A stretch of DNA of 64,000 nucleotides from Bedellia somnulentella (GCA_963576735.1 OY755197.1:1748501-1812500), one strand, 5' to 3'; shown: positions 41,774 to 52,516, counted from the first letter of the stretch. The notes: a model not told the origin generated them from the sequence alone. Made by a program: numbers and translations.

Positions 41774-42499
41774 ATTCGAAATTTTCACACGAAACTGATT
41801 TTGTTTAAAGGTCAATAGTAAATAATGCAATAAAACTCATGTACAAAATAGTGCTGTCTTTTATTTTTCAAAATACAAACATAGACCCCACTATACCCAT
41901 GATGACCCGTATGATATTTACATAACTTGCACTTATGGAACAGCTGTTTTTTTTTGTCCAGTAACAAAGTTAGTCCCGTACAAAAATTTATTCGTAATCA
42001 TGGGAAGATTCATCCCTGATAGTTAGTACAATGCTTTAGATTTCACGGTGTATTAAACATCAGTATAAATGGTAAAATTAAACAAAAAAGATTGTATAAT
42101 ACTAGGAGCAAGTATGTATAATTATATGATTGCAGGAAATAATATAGTAAACAGTAAACCTTTACAATAAATAAAACGACGTAACAATAAATTGACGTAA
42201 TCAATTTTAAATTAAAAAGTAGCTTTTAGAATGGTGATTATAGTATTTTGGGGTAATTGTTTTCTAGTGATCGCAACATTACAGGGAAAAATATTGCTAT
42301 CTAAAAGAGGTACTCTCCCGTTGAATTATGACTCTGTCTATAGTGTTCATAGTCAAAGGTACCTACGAACCTACTGACAGTTTCCAAGAGCTCTGCTTCT
42401 TTTATGCTTAAAGATGGGGAACATCAGCCATCGGCGACCATATCATCAATCGTATTCAGTACATTATATAACTATTGTATATTTTCTTTCTTTATATTC

Positions 42500-42685
42500 T
42501 TTACCTACTTACTTATATTCACGCCCATTGTTCCCATTGGGGTATAAAGAGACTATAGATCGCCACTTATACGAACCAGGCAAATCTCTCTTGCTTCTGT
42601 CACATTCATCATTCTTCTCATACATGCTCTTTTATTCGGACGTTGGCCTTCGTAATAACTTCTATACTTTATAATCTTTATCAAG
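42500..42685 (-). mobile_element. RTE LINE copy 4: 3'-end fragment
   Basis: The minus strand reads NKRACMRRMMNVTEAREI-like sequence, then a worn CGATCTATAGTCTC and CCCCAATGGGAACAATGGGC GTGAATATAAGTAAGTA. It is a 5'-truncated RTE of less than 200 bp with the conserved 3' hairpin. Confidence 0.7.
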
Positions 42686-42892
42686 ACTTAATAGTAGAAG
42701 TCTTCATTTCTGATAATGAGGGGTTTTCCAATTGTCATTTGTGGAAATAAAATACTCGTGAGCTAGCGCTGCACGTACGTGTGAGAGTGGTGTGAGAAAA
42801 GGTAAGTAAAGTTTTTCTCTATTGTGAAACGGGAATTGGAAAATATACCTAACTAGTTTCTGGTTAGTAGTTTGACTCTGACTGAACTCTGA

Positions 42893-43368
42893 AGGCTGGT
42901 TTACACAGTGCGAGCTGCTGCCTGGCAAGTAGACAGCTTCTCGGTTTGTCTACTCGTACGCCAGTAGCTCGGCTCGCCTTTGCTGTCTACACAACACCCA
43001 GTCCCAGTCCGAGTCGAGTCGCGATGTCCACGGGGTTCCACTCACAACTGTCCGGCTGGCACTGGCGAGCTACTGCCGAACGCGTCCAAACGATGCGAGC
43101 GACGGCTGAGCCGCTGTCATGGGTGAGTTGCTGCCGGGCGAGCAGGCGAGTGAAAACAAAAAATGTTGAAGTAACTCGGATGCGAGCTACTGACCAACTC
43201 GCACGTACGAGTTACTCGTAAGTTACGTCCAAACAGTGCGAGTTACTGCAGTGCAGCTACTCGGAAGGCTGACTCGTACGCTAGCTCGCACTGTGTAAAC
43301 CAGCCATTAGAGGACACAAACCGAGTAGCTGTCTACTGGCCAGGCTCACACTGTGTAAACGAGCTTTA
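42893..43368. mobile_element. Foldback MITE with nested inverted repeats
   Basis: The left end GGCTGGTTTACACAGTGCGA extends to CAAGTAGACAGCTTCTCGGT (42893-42946). It pairs with two places on the right: an inner one ending CTCGCACTGTGTAAACCAGC (about 43308), and an outer one from ACAAACCGAGTAGCTGTCTA to CACTGTGTAAACGAGC (43319-43368). The interior is GC-rich with repeated GCGAGCTACTG-like words. It is non-coding despite a 91-codon open frame. Confidence 0.65.
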
Positions 43369-43530
43369 ACAGCGTGGGGCTTTTTAAGCTGCTTTTGGGC
43401 GATGCGGTTGGAGACCTATCACCAACGATACTTTATTTCTACCATCTTGTCCCCTATCAACTTCCATATGTAGCTGAGGAGATTCTGGTTCGGAAGCTCT
43501 GGCTACCCCTTTTTTGGAAATATATGTAAA
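43369..43530 (+). repeat. SINE-A, 5'-truncated
   Basis: It begins at GTGGGGCTTTTTAAGC and reaches GGCTACCCCTTTTTTGG. The GTGAGTATATGT tail is reduced to ATATATGT. Confidence 0.7.
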
Positions 43531-43654
43531 GGAATTCCCAATCCCAACCACGATTATTTTATCAGTCGCATTTGGTCATTGTTGTTCTGCAGTCTTTCTA
43601 TGTGAATGCGGTTTGGATGAGGGTACATTGGATGATACTTTTTTCACATATGAC

Positions 43655-43838
43655 GACTTCCATGGCCGAGTGGGTACTTGACTAGCTTCTCGGTCCGGAG
43701 GTTGCAGGTTTGATCCCCGCTTAGAGCAACATTTATGTGATGAGCAAAAACGATTGTTTCTTAGTCTTGGATAATATTTATTTGTGTATTATATAATATT
43801 AAATATATCGTTTATTACAAAGCACAAGTTTAAGTTTG
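43655..43838 (+). repeat. SINE-D: tRNA-like repeat, single copy seen
   Basis: CATGGCCGAGTGGGTACTTG resembles an A box, and GCAGGTTTGATCCCCGC about 50 bases later a B box. The head recalls a class II (Ser/Leu-type) tRNA. An AT-rich tail follows. Only one copy was found here, so the family assignment is tentative. Confidence 0.45.
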
Positions 43839-44090
43839 CTGTGTAGTGTCGGCTTAGAATAACACTACCCCATTACTTCTGGTGGGTGTACGTAAGAGGC
43901 GACTAACGGTATTGGGGATTTTAAGGGATTTTGGGCGATGCGGTTGGAGACCCATCACCAATAACCTTTATTTTGCCATCTTTTCCCCACTCAACTTTCC
44001 AAAAGTGGCTGAGGAACTTCTAGTTCCTTAGCTCTGGCTACCCCTTCTAGGGATTTATAGCCGTGAGTATATGTATGTATGTATGATGTA
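43839..44090 (+). repeat. SINE-A copy, near consensus
   Basis: Complete: TGCTGTGTAGTGTCGGCTTA, GGTGGGTGTACGTAAGAGGC, GGGCGATGCGGTTGGAGACC, CTACCCCTTCTAGGGATTTA, GCCGTGAGTATATGTATGTA. A good reference copy for the family. Confidence 0.9.
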
Positions 44091-44520
44091 TGTACAAGTT
44101 TAACTTAGTTAAGGGCTAACTTGTGCTGTGTATAATGTGTGCGTATATTATTCGTTATTTACATCCCTATAATTTATTTTTGAATCCTTACAATGTGTTA
44201 CCTAGAATTCATATTCCGCTTTGTACCAACTTCCATAATATGATAAGGATTTCATCGTCTTTCTCTTAGTTAGTTTCTTTCCCTTAATTTAGAAGAATCA
44301 TCGAATTATCATACATGAAATATTAATAAATGATGGCTGTTACGGGTTTATTTAGTTTTCTTTTTTAAATAAGTTTTTCGTTGTAATATTTTTTCTGTCG
44401 ATGTTTTTCCCAAAATATAAACTACTCTAAAATCGCTATTAACATTGCAAGTAATTTAATACTTTAAAGATCATAATATTATATTTTATGAATTAACTAT
44501 TACGTTTTTTATATTTTATC
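44091..44520. other. AT-rich spacer, no gene seen
   Basis: Very AT-rich with no repeat match found. It could be intron or promoter of the small gene that follows. Confidence 0.4.
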
Positions 44521-44888
44521 AAAGAATCCACATGTGATTGCGAGACTTATTTACAAATGTTTGTGGCGAAATTGCTAAAAATATATTGGCCGATAGCGCC
44601 AAAGCAGTTTTTAGTTTAATTTTAGGTTATTATGTATTTATAGAGAAATCGTTAAAAGTAGAGGTTATACCGGTGGTAAATTATATAAAACAAACCATGA
44701 CTTTCAGTGCTTTAAGAAACTTCCAATGGAAAGTCTAAAAACCAGTTCGATCTTTTTTGTATCCATATTTAGACACACCATCGGATGTTTCCACTGATAT
44801 TTCGAGTAATGATTTCAGAAAGAAATATATCAAATCTGACTATTTAATCACATACGACAATGGGAGATTCTGCAAGGACCAATTTTAA
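44521..44888 (+). pseudogene. Possible exon or decayed coding segment upstream of the 113-codon ORF
   Basis: One frame runs from about 44538 (RDLFTNVCGEIAKNIL) through a hydrophobic stretch (AVFSLILGYYVFIEKSL), a single TAA at 44736-44738, and on to KPVRSFLYPYLDTPSDVSTD and GRFCKDQF with TAA at 44886. It has no ATG start. An acceptor-like TTTTATCAAAG precedes it. It may be a pseudogene, or chance; it overlaps the next ORF in another frame. Confidence 0.25.
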
Positions 44889-45201
44889 GCGAACAGTGGA
44901 AAATAGTCCAAGTGGAATTATTATTCACGAAAGTTATCAAGAAATTGTAGTATATGGTCCCTCTATTGACACTAATGAAAATATTGAAATAACTACTGCC
45001 GGTCCTTGTCCTCCTACCAATGATAATAATGAAACTCCTGGTTGTGAAAGAAATGAAGTAAAAGAAAAACATTTCACAAATAAAGATGGTATGAAATGTG
45101 TATTGAAACAATACCCATGTGACCAAAGTGGAAAACGCTCTGATGGTAAAGTTTGTGAAGTTATTGAAATAACTTGCAAAAGTGATAAACCAAAAAAATA
45201 A
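44860..45201 (+). CDS. Hypothetical 113-residue protein with Cys-rich C-terminal half
   Basis: Intact frame from ATG (44860) to TAA (45199). It starts MGDSARTNFKRTVENSPSG. The second half carries seven cysteines (AGPCPPT, PGCERNE, GMKCVLKQYPCDQSGKRSDG, VCEVIEITC) and ends KSDKPKK. No signal peptide or transmembrane segment. Codon choice is ordinary and the frame is not part of any repeat seen here, which favours a real small gene or a terminal exon. Function unknown. Confidence 0.45.
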   Translation: MGDSARTNFKRTVENSPSGIIIHESYQEIVVYGPSIDTNENIEITTAGPCPPTNDNNETPGCERNEVKEKHFTNKDGMKCVLKQYPCDQSGKRSDGKVCEVIEITCKSDKPKK

Positions 45202-45519
45202 CTAAGACTAGTCGGAAAAATTAATGGAAGTCCGTATAATATTTTATTATTATAACATTACATTTCTCTATGTGAATCAGTTATTTATTAACCATTTTAC
45301 CGTCGCTGCGCTCATGACCTCAAAGCTGAATTATTTTGCAATATTTAAACTTTATTTTACCATCTTTTGCAATTCTTTGTATGCACAGCATATATAAGCA
45401 CTATATTTTGATACTGTTCCTTTAGCCATATTTATCTCCTGAAGGCTAAAATATTTAAATTTCAATTAAGGAAAATACATATACATATCTGCGCTTTCAA
45501 TATCAATTTTACAATCAAT
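45202..45519. other. Downstream flank, no gene seen
   Basis: AT-rich; probable 3' UTR and spacer. No poly(A) signal can be singled out. Confidence 0.35.
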
Positions 45520-45860
45520 GAAATATACAACCTATGGGTAGAACGACCGCCCGTGGATACAGATAAGCGTGAGTTCAAATCCGGGTCGGGCCTACACCAA
45601 TTTGTCTTTTCCAAAGTCATATTCGTAGTTAATTGATCATGGTTGCTAACAGTGAGGGAAAACATCGTGAGAACACCCACATGGCTAAGTTGTACTTAGT
45701 TATGTGGCAATGTATTTGTACAAAACGGCGATAGGCCTGCCCCCTACCACGTGAGTACACTGTCCGAGCAAAACGTGGGTACTCTGAACACCAGGTGACG
45801 ATGTTCAGACGCATTAGTACCTCTACCAACCCCTTCGGAGATATACGGCGTGAATGCTTG
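45520..45860 (+). repeat. SINE-B copy
   Basis: Head CCTATGGGTAGAACGACCGC, B box GAGTTCAAATCCGGGTC, body CTGAACACCAGGTGACGATG, tail CCCCTTCGGAGATATACGGC then GTGAATG. The 5' end lacks the first few bases of the A box. Confidence 0.8.
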
Positions 45861-46025
45861 AGTCTTGAAGAAATATATTTTGAAATCGTACCTGAACTAC
45901 AGAAAAGGTACTGATGTTGATTTATCTTTCAGAGATAAAAAACAGACAAATTTGCGCGGGTCAACTAGTTTATTCATTGTATAGTGTATACGGATGGTTA
46001 AAATGACCTATTTTATGACCAAGTT

Positions 46026-46130
46026 TGAGCTGTGTAGTGTCGGCTAAGAATAGCACTACCCCATGTCTTCCGGTGGGTGTACGTAAGAGGCGACTAACGG
46101 CATTGGGGCATTTTAAGGGATTTTTAACCG
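46026..46130 (+). repeat. SINE-A, 5' half of a copy split by a 1.46-kb insert
   Basis: It runs from GCTGTGTAGTGTCGGCTAAG to AAGGGATTTTT. The other half starts at 47586 with GAGCGATGCGGTTGGAGACC. Confidence 0.85.
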
Positions 46131-46639
46131 ACTTCAAAAAAAGGAGTGTTCTCAATGCGACCGTATATATTTTATTTTTTTTTATGTATGTTCGCCGATT
46201 ACATCGTTATTTGTGGACCGATTTTGATTATTATTTTTTTGTTCGAAAGAAGATACTCTCGGATTGGTACCATGATGAGGATATCAGGGTCTGATGATGG
46301 GATCCTGGAGAAATCGAGGGGAACCTTGAAATTTAATAGGCAAATGTACCGCGTTTTACATATTTTCTGAACTTGTATTGGTATTTGCTTCTGAAAATCA
46401 TATTGTTATGCTGCTAAGCTGATGATGGAAGGTGTAGGTCCTCAATCACTTGGAGTTCGGAAACAGTTCTTTCACCATTCCACAAAGATTGATGCTCCTC
46501 TTCGTAGCTTTTATGAGGAGAAGTACAGGTTCACTCAACATTTCTTTTGTCATGTTATTGTTACCGAGAAAGTACCATGAGACCAGGATCTGATGATGGC
46601 ATCCCAGGAAATCGAGGAAACTGTCTAAACTCACAATCA

Positions 46640-46808
46640 TGTGACAGTGTATTTGTTCAAAACGCCGATAGGCCTGCCCTGTATAACGTGAGAACGTGGG
46701 TCCAAGCAAAGCGTGGGTACTCTGAACAACAGGTGCCAATGTCACGTGATATTCAGAAGTATTACTACCTCTGCTAACCCCTTCGGGGATATTCGGCGTG
46801 AACGTTTG
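46640..46808 (+). repeat. SINE-B 3' half
   Basis: It includes CTGAACAACAGGTGCCAATG and ends CCCCTTCGGGGATATTCGGC GTGAACG. The tRNA head is missing. Confidence 0.75.
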
Positions 46809-47037
46809 AGTCTTTCTTGAGATGTAGAATTGTAGACCATCGCCTTTCGAGGGATTTCAAGGACAATGTAAAGTTACATATCGTTGAGCCTATTTAATAT
46901 CGTATCATAATAGAAATACCGGAAATACGAAAAATAATACAGTAACCGTCGCACTGCCTCATACGAGAGGCATCTTTGCCAGGTCTACCCATCTCTAAAA
47001 CTCGTAAAATAAAATAACTTTTAACAAAAAGAACACC

Positions 47038-47585
47038 GACTTCAGTGGGAAAAAGAACCGAAAATAAATAATCTAGTACTAAAAAGTACGAAATAAGATT
47101 TTTAATTGAATATGAGTACTGTGATTAATACCTTTTGCAATTTCATTATTCCACACGCGTCAGTTCAACCTACCTAAATATTAAAATTCTCTTAAATTAA
47201 TTTTTGAGTCGGTGCCAGTCAAACAAAAGTGAATTAACCCTACTACCTATCTCTGATTATTACAATCTAAACAATATATATCTAGCGCCTAACGTTCTAA
47301 ATGGTAATACGTACAAAAATAAATTTACCCTAAGGTATCCTAAACTGTACATGTGTATGAAGTGCGATATACACACTTATTATTGTCAATCATCACGCAG
47401 GCTGGCACTGACTCACAAATTAATTTAAGAGAATTTTAATATTTAGGTAGGTTGAACTGACGCGTGTGGAATAATGAAATTGCAAAGGTATTAATCACAG
47501 TACTCATATTCAATTAAAAATCTTATTTCGTACTTTTTAGTACTAGATTATTTATTTTCGGTTGTTTTTCCCACTGAAGTCGGTT
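47038..47585. repeat. Long hairpin: two arms of about 170 bp, near-perfect
   Basis: The left arm (about 47038-47215) and right arm (about 47408-47585) are reverse complements with only a few differences (for example an extra T near 47139, and AAAGAACC against AAACAACC). Matching landmarks are AATCTAGTACTAAAAAGTAC, ACACGCGTCAGTTCAACC and TTGAGTCGGTGCCAG. The loop is about 190 bp. A transcript through here would fold into long double-stranded RNA. Confidence 0.85.
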
Positions 47586-47745
47586 TTTGAGCGATGCGGT
47601 TGGAGACCCATCACCAACAACCTTTATTTTTATCACCTTTTCCCCTCGCAACTTCCAAAAGTGGCTGAGGGATTTCTAATTCCTTAGCTCTGGCTACCCC
47701 TTCTAGGGATTTATAGCCGTGAGTATATGTATGTATGTATGTTTA
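47586..47745 (+). repeat. SINE-A, 3' half of the split copy
   Basis: Continues the copy at 46026: GCGATGCGGTTGGAGACC to GCCGTGAGTATATGTATGTA with hairpin CCCCTTCTAGGG. Confidence 0.85.
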
Positions 47746-47759
47746 CGAATGATATCGTA

Positions 47760-47841
47760 CAACCGTGTAGTGCCGGCTTAGAATGCCATACCCCTTTTAA
47801 CCCGCGGGTGTCATAAGATGCGCGATGAGGCTTTTAAAAAG
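47760..47841 (+). repeat. SINE-A, 5' part of the outermost copy of the large nest
   Basis: GTGTAGTGCCGGCTTAGAAT to GGCTTTTAAAAAG. Its 3' part resumes at 56667, 8.8 kb away. TTTAAAAAG is present on both sides of the break. Confidence 0.8.
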
Positions 47842-48214
47842 GGGAGTCATACGTTTCACCGAATGTCGCGAGCTCGACGCACGCGAGCTCGAAAAAATAT
47901 TTGAGTGGTACGCCAGCTCGAAAGACGTTGGCGCGAATCACATTTCACCGAAAATCTTTTGCAATGGTTTATCAGTTTGAGAAGCAGATTATAATTAATG
48001 TCTTAATCTTATTAATATTAAACATAATTTCTTTGAAGGTACTTAGATTTTTTAGTTATTGATGTTATTTGCATCCACCCTCATTAAAATAATGTAGAAC
48101 AAAACATATTGGTGCAGTTAATAAACTTAGCGCAGTATATAGGTATAGCAACTAATACTCATCTTTACTGATTTTTTATATAATTTGGTTTTATGTTTTT
48201 TTGTTTATGCTTTG

Positions 48215-48798
48215 TGTCAGGCCTTACGGGATGGTATTCAATACTAGAGAAATCTATAACCTCTACAAATAAAACTCTGTTTAATTAACTATCATTTCAT
48301 ATAATCAACACTATACTGTTCTACAATAACTACAGCAAATATAGTTCCGTAGCAAGTGACTATATACATACATTCAATAGCGTTACATGAAACACCTATG
48401 CACATTTTAATACATAGTAGTAGTGAAGGATTTAGGCATAAATATACTATCTATACTTAAGCACAAGTATATATACATTTAGTAATTAATACAATTAGCA
48501 ATAGGTAGTTAATGTTATAACTTACATAATATCTTTCAAGCAGCAGTTCCTCTCGACTAGACAGTCAGAACTCGAATGACGCAGCTACTGGCACGTCACC
48601 CGTTTTAAACACTGAGACAAACAACTCCGGTACGGTAGTGGGGGTTGCACGTGTGCATGCAGCTGCGTCACTCAGTAATACGATCTTTCATTTTCAAACT
48701 TATGAATTAAACTTGTAGTTATTCAAAAGTATATATTTAAGTATACAATGATACATTATGTTACAAGTATTATCACCTTATATAAAGTGGTGATGACA
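48215..48798 (-). repeat. 3' LTR (in element sense)
   Basis: 584 bp with TG...CA ends (minus strand TGTCATCACC ... GGCCTGACA). By eye it is identical base for base to 54961-55544. A purine stretch AAAAAGGATGG lies just inside (48804-48814 on the minus strand) and could be the polypurine tract, though it is short. Confidence 0.9.
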
Positions 48799-48934
48799 GT
48801 CGGCCATCCTTTTTATAAGCATGACCTCATGCTGTTAGTAAACTCAAAATTTATTACATTTACATTAGAGGTTTAAGCGTACTAGTAAGGATAATTATAT
48901 TATTATTATTTTACACTTTAGCCCTTTTTTGTTT

Positions 48935-49232
48935 TTCCGTCCTCACACTAAATTGGACCATTCCATCCTCACAATAAATTGGACCATTCCGTCCTCACAA
49001 TAAATTGGACCCTTCCGTCCTCACAATAAATTGGACCCTTCCGTCCTCACAATAAATTGGACCCTTCCGTCCTCACAATAAATTGGACCCTTCCGTCCTC
49101 ACAATAAATTGGACCCTTCCGTCCTCACAATAAATTGGACCCTTCCGTCCTCACAATAAATTGGACCCTTCCGTCCTCACAATAAATTGGACCCTTCCGT
49201 CCTCACAATAAATTGGACCCTTCCGTCCTCAA
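48935..49232. repeat. 26-bp minisatellite, 11 units plus a partial
   Basis: The unit is TTCCGTCCTCACAATAAATT then GGACCC. The units at 48935 and 48961 are variants (ACACTAAATT, CCATCC); most later units are identical, so the array expanded recently from the right. It sits between the gag-side remnants and the 3' LTR. Confidence 0.95.
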
Positions 49233-49767
49233 ATAAACCATTCCGTCTTTAAAAAATAATCAAACGTGTGAACTTCAAATATAATTATCTACTTTAAATT
49301 TACTAAATATCAAACAATATAATTAATCAAGAACAACGGATTTATCGGACAGCTCGTCACCACTATACTATTGCGCCAAAAGGGGTATGTTGGCATAACC
49401 CATCTGTAACCTTTAGTAATCAGCCTAAACAATTTGTCATTTTAGTTTTCTTCTATAATTTGAATGATATATTATGCTATCCTTACTTATGTAAAATGGC
49501 AATGCGAAGATGGAAGAGAGACCAAAAAGAAAATACGACGGTGTGCGTAACATTAGTATGGCCGATTCCATACTAGCCCTATGGAAATTGATAAAAAATT
49601 ATAAATTAATAATATTGATAAAATAAAAATTCGTATTTGATATTGACCCTTGTCATTTACTGACACTTTGTGTAGCTTTCATATATTCATTTAAACTGAA
49701 ATAAGCTTTTAAATGAAGACTGCGTTTTATTATTACTTTGAATTTCTTTTCTCATTTTATTATAAAA
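49233..49767. other. Unassigned interior of the LTR element
   Basis: AT-rich, no open frame of note and no RT motif on either strand. Confidence 0.4.
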
Positions 49768-50869
49768 TAGTGGATCGGCCCAGCTTCGCACGGGTAGCGT
49801 TGTTTTCTTTTTTTAATATCTGAGTTTTTTTTCTTCAATCACTGCTCAAACATTGTAAAATTTAGCGCAATGTTTTCAATTTATTAAATTTATAGCACTC
49901 CTAAACAGTGATGTTTGGTGTTATTTTATTAACGGTTCAGTGTTTCCTTTTATTAGCAACTTTTTGGAATAAAACGCCATGAAGTATTTATAACAATCTT
50001 TAAAAGAAATCATTTTGTGATGTAGGATGCAACTACTGGCGCCATCTAGCATGTAATATGTAAATTAGTAAAGATTTGGTTTTGGTCACGGGCGCGATGG
50101 CTTATTTCACGTATAATTTCAGCGTTTCTCTACCGATTTCCATGATTCTTTTTTTTTTTTTTTTTATTGAATAGGTAATAACGTTACCTGTTTTATTTTA
50201 GGAATGAGTGAGAGTATTATAAACGTAAGATTAAACAAATATAATCAGAATGCTCCGAACTGCTAAGCTATCAGGAGTTACACGTGTTATTGTGAGTCAA
50301 CCATAAGGATAGACACATGCTATTGCCGAATTTTTTTTTTTTTTTTTAATTTTATGAAGACTATTTCCGTCATACTTGATTTCTATGTAAGTTTAACCAT
50401 TAAGGCTGCACACGCGACGGAAGCTTAAAAATTTGAGTAACTTCCCCTGTTTTCCCAAAATTCCCCTTCACTACTCTGATGAAAAGTACACTATAACCTG
50501 CCCAGAGGGGCAAGCACGAGCCGTGTTTAAACTAGTTATCGCGAGGGATAAAGCAGCCATCTCTTACGCACTTACTTGGTATCGTATACTGCCATCTCAT
50601 TCTAAACGTTATCGTGTCGATAAAATAGCGCTCGTGCTTGCCTTACAGGAGTATGAAGAATAATTGTGCCAAGTTTCGTTATCCGTCCAGTAGTTTTCGT
50701 TTCCATAAGGAACATACAAACCGACAGACAGACAGACAGAGACAGACAAAAATTTTACTGATAGTATTTTCGGCATCAGTATCGATCACTAATCACCCCC
50801 AGATAGTTATTTTGAAAATATATTCAATGTATAGAATTGACCTCTCTACAGATTTATTTTAAGTATAGA
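49768..50869 (-). mobile_element. Non-autonomous Helitron-like element 2, with MITE inside
   Basis: Clearly related to 1503-2460: the same GATCGGCCCAGCTTCGCACG at its left edge, the same CAGA run (about 50720) and the same end AAGTATAGA followed by T. The 3' terminal CTAG is altered to CTAT here. An extra block of about 140 bp (50507-50645) is absent from copy 1. Confidence 0.65.
50507..50645. mobile_element. Small MITE inside Helitron 2
   Basis: Ends GGCAAGCACGAGC and GCTCGTGCTTGCC are perfect inverted repeats of 13 bp. The same site in Helitron 1 (about 2238) is uninterrupted (CTGCGCAGGTGTATGAAG), which proves insertion. CAG borders both sides. Confidence 0.65.
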
Positions 50870-51024
50870 TTTTACACATAAACCCATGAGAAATGTATTT
50901 ATTTTTGACAATCTGTCCTTTTCAATCGAATTCTAATGTATATCTATGATAAGCTGATTTTATGTCAACAACATCGTCTGAATGCCATCATACTTACTAT
51001 ACGCTAAACGTATTGTGGAGGAAA

Positions 51025-51215
51025 AGGGAAGATCTTCCGCCAGGCGGTGGTATGCCTGGGGACCGCGGTCCAACTGTATTAAGTTGGAACTTGTATATAT
51101 AGTAAAGGTTTTAGAAACTACGATTGCGCGATGTACGATTTGTATGGCGAGTTTTGGTGACGAGTGTGACGTATATCGCTTTGTTTCGTGTTGCTGTGGA
51201 ATGTGATTCTTCTTG
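51025..51215 (+). repeat. Dispersed repeat RX, copy 2
   Basis: Matches 1130-1345 in opposite orientation: GAGGAAAAGGGAAGATCTTC, a stem-loop (GTCCAAC ... GTTGGAAC) and a short frame starting MASFGDECDVYR. The frame ends after 20 codons. Confidence 0.55.
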
Positions 51216-51959
51216 CACTGTCAGCGTTTCTATGTAGTGCGCGTCATTGTGTACTGATAGCGCGTCGCTACAGTATTTTTAAGCAACCTAGTAAGAGGTT
51301 TAGCATTAATTGGCAACATTTCTAAAAATACCGTTTCTAAGTTGTCAAATATGCAAACATATATTTTGCTATGAATTATTTTTAGAGAAGAATAATATAA
51401 ACCGAAAATTGTTTGGGATGTCACACCTACGGCGGAATGAGAAGTTACCGTTGATGAATATTAGAAAAAAAACCTTGTTAAGACAAAACAGATGTTATAT
51501 TCTATTTTATTCACAGTCTCTTTCCCTGGCACACGTGTTATTTTAACCCAATTAACTCATTCGCCCAAATTACCACAAAAAAAAGCTTTATATCGAACAT
51601 CGAATTTAATACAAATCCTAGTGAAGACACACTGACTGACACAGTGTATAAACTCGCTTGGTAACTAGGAAATATGATTTGTTGAAATTAAACCGCTGTT
51701 CAAACAGGTCGCTTTATCGGACATCTTAATCGGACTAGCATATTTACATCACAAACGCATTCATATCGCGATGTACAAAACAATGTCAACGCCATCTAGT
51801 GGCTAACAGTAACAACACAAAATTAATATAAATAATTTGAAGGTAAACTTAATACTTAAATAATCTGAGAAAACGTAAACAAACCAAAATAGTTGACTGA
51901 CAGTGTGACAGTGACAGTAAAGAAATACATTTAATGGCATTCTTATTAAATACAAATTT
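51216..51959. other. Unassigned interior of the LTR element
   Basis: No gene or known repeat recognised on either strand. Confidence 0.4.
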
Positions 51960-52255
51960 TCAAATGTTGTGGTATTATCACTCTATTTTTTTTTTATTTT
52001 TTTTTTTTCAATTTTAATAAATTTTTTTTTTGTTTGTAATCTACTATTAATGTTGGGAATTTTAATTAATTTTAGTTTTATTTCATTATAGTTTTTAATC
52101 AAATTTTTAGTTATATCTTTAAGTTATAATATAATATTGTCAATGCTGTGTGCACTGTTGTTGGCATTTTAACTGACCAAGACTTTAAAATGAATGTGAA
52201 TGCAATCTTATGTTATAATGCTGTTGGTGGGCCTTGAATAAATAAATAAATAAAT
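51960..52255 (+). mobile_element. 3' end of a LINE with AATA tail
   Basis: T-rich sequence ends in GCTGTTGGTGGGCCTTGAAT followed by AAATA repeats. This has the look of a 5'-truncated retroposon, plus orientation. No coding part remains, so the family is unknown. Confidence 0.45.
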
Positions 52256-52516
52256 TCAACAATGGCAAATCGGCAAAAATGTTATCACTATGCCATATGA
52301 GTGACGTCATTTGGGGGTAACGTGCATTTAGAATTATAAACGAAAATCATGGAATATACCAAAACAAAAGATTATATAGGTCGTTTTATTGTGCATCTAG
52401 GTTCTCTTTAAACAAATACGTATGCCCAAAAAACAAATGTTCTTAATTAAAAATTTTGGAACGAAGTGCCGAAAGAATGCTTAAAGAAGCTGGCCAGTCC
52501 TAAAAACTGGCGAATA

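Larger units (their letters stand above)
40735..42358 (+). mobile_element. P-like element 4, non-autonomous with complete ends
   Basis: The ends are CTTTGACTATGAACACTATA and its reverse complement, with about 27 bp of inverted repeat. An exact 8-bp duplication GTACCTAC flanks it (40727-40734 and 42359-42366). It carries THAP exons 1 and 2, a fragment of the transposase C-terminus, and an AT-rich 3' part. The catalytic centre is missing. It is nearly identical to P-like element 2 across the first 780 bp, so both derive from one recently active source. Confidence 0.9.
46129..47585. mobile_element. Inserted element with AACCGACTTC termini
   Basis: The left end AACCGACTTCAAAAAAAGGA and right end TGAAGTCGGTT are inverted repeats of about 11 bp. 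T-runs at both borders hide the exact target duplication. The left part has two internal repeats around 46290 and 46590 (TGATGATGG-ATCC-GGAAATCGAGG). A SINE-B fragment is inserted at 46640. The right half is a long hairpin. Repeats beginning AACCGACTTC are common in moths and butterflies to my knowledge, but I do not know the accepted class. Confidence 0.6.

Noticed and set aside
42946..43221. 91-codon open frame in GC-rich DNA
   Set aside because: It lies inside the foldback MITE and is made of its internal subrepeats.
45945..45976. GCGGGTCAACTAG followed by T as a Helitron 3' end
   Set aside because: Only about 20 bp of similarity to a Helitron terminus, no hairpin and no 5' partner; left unannotated.
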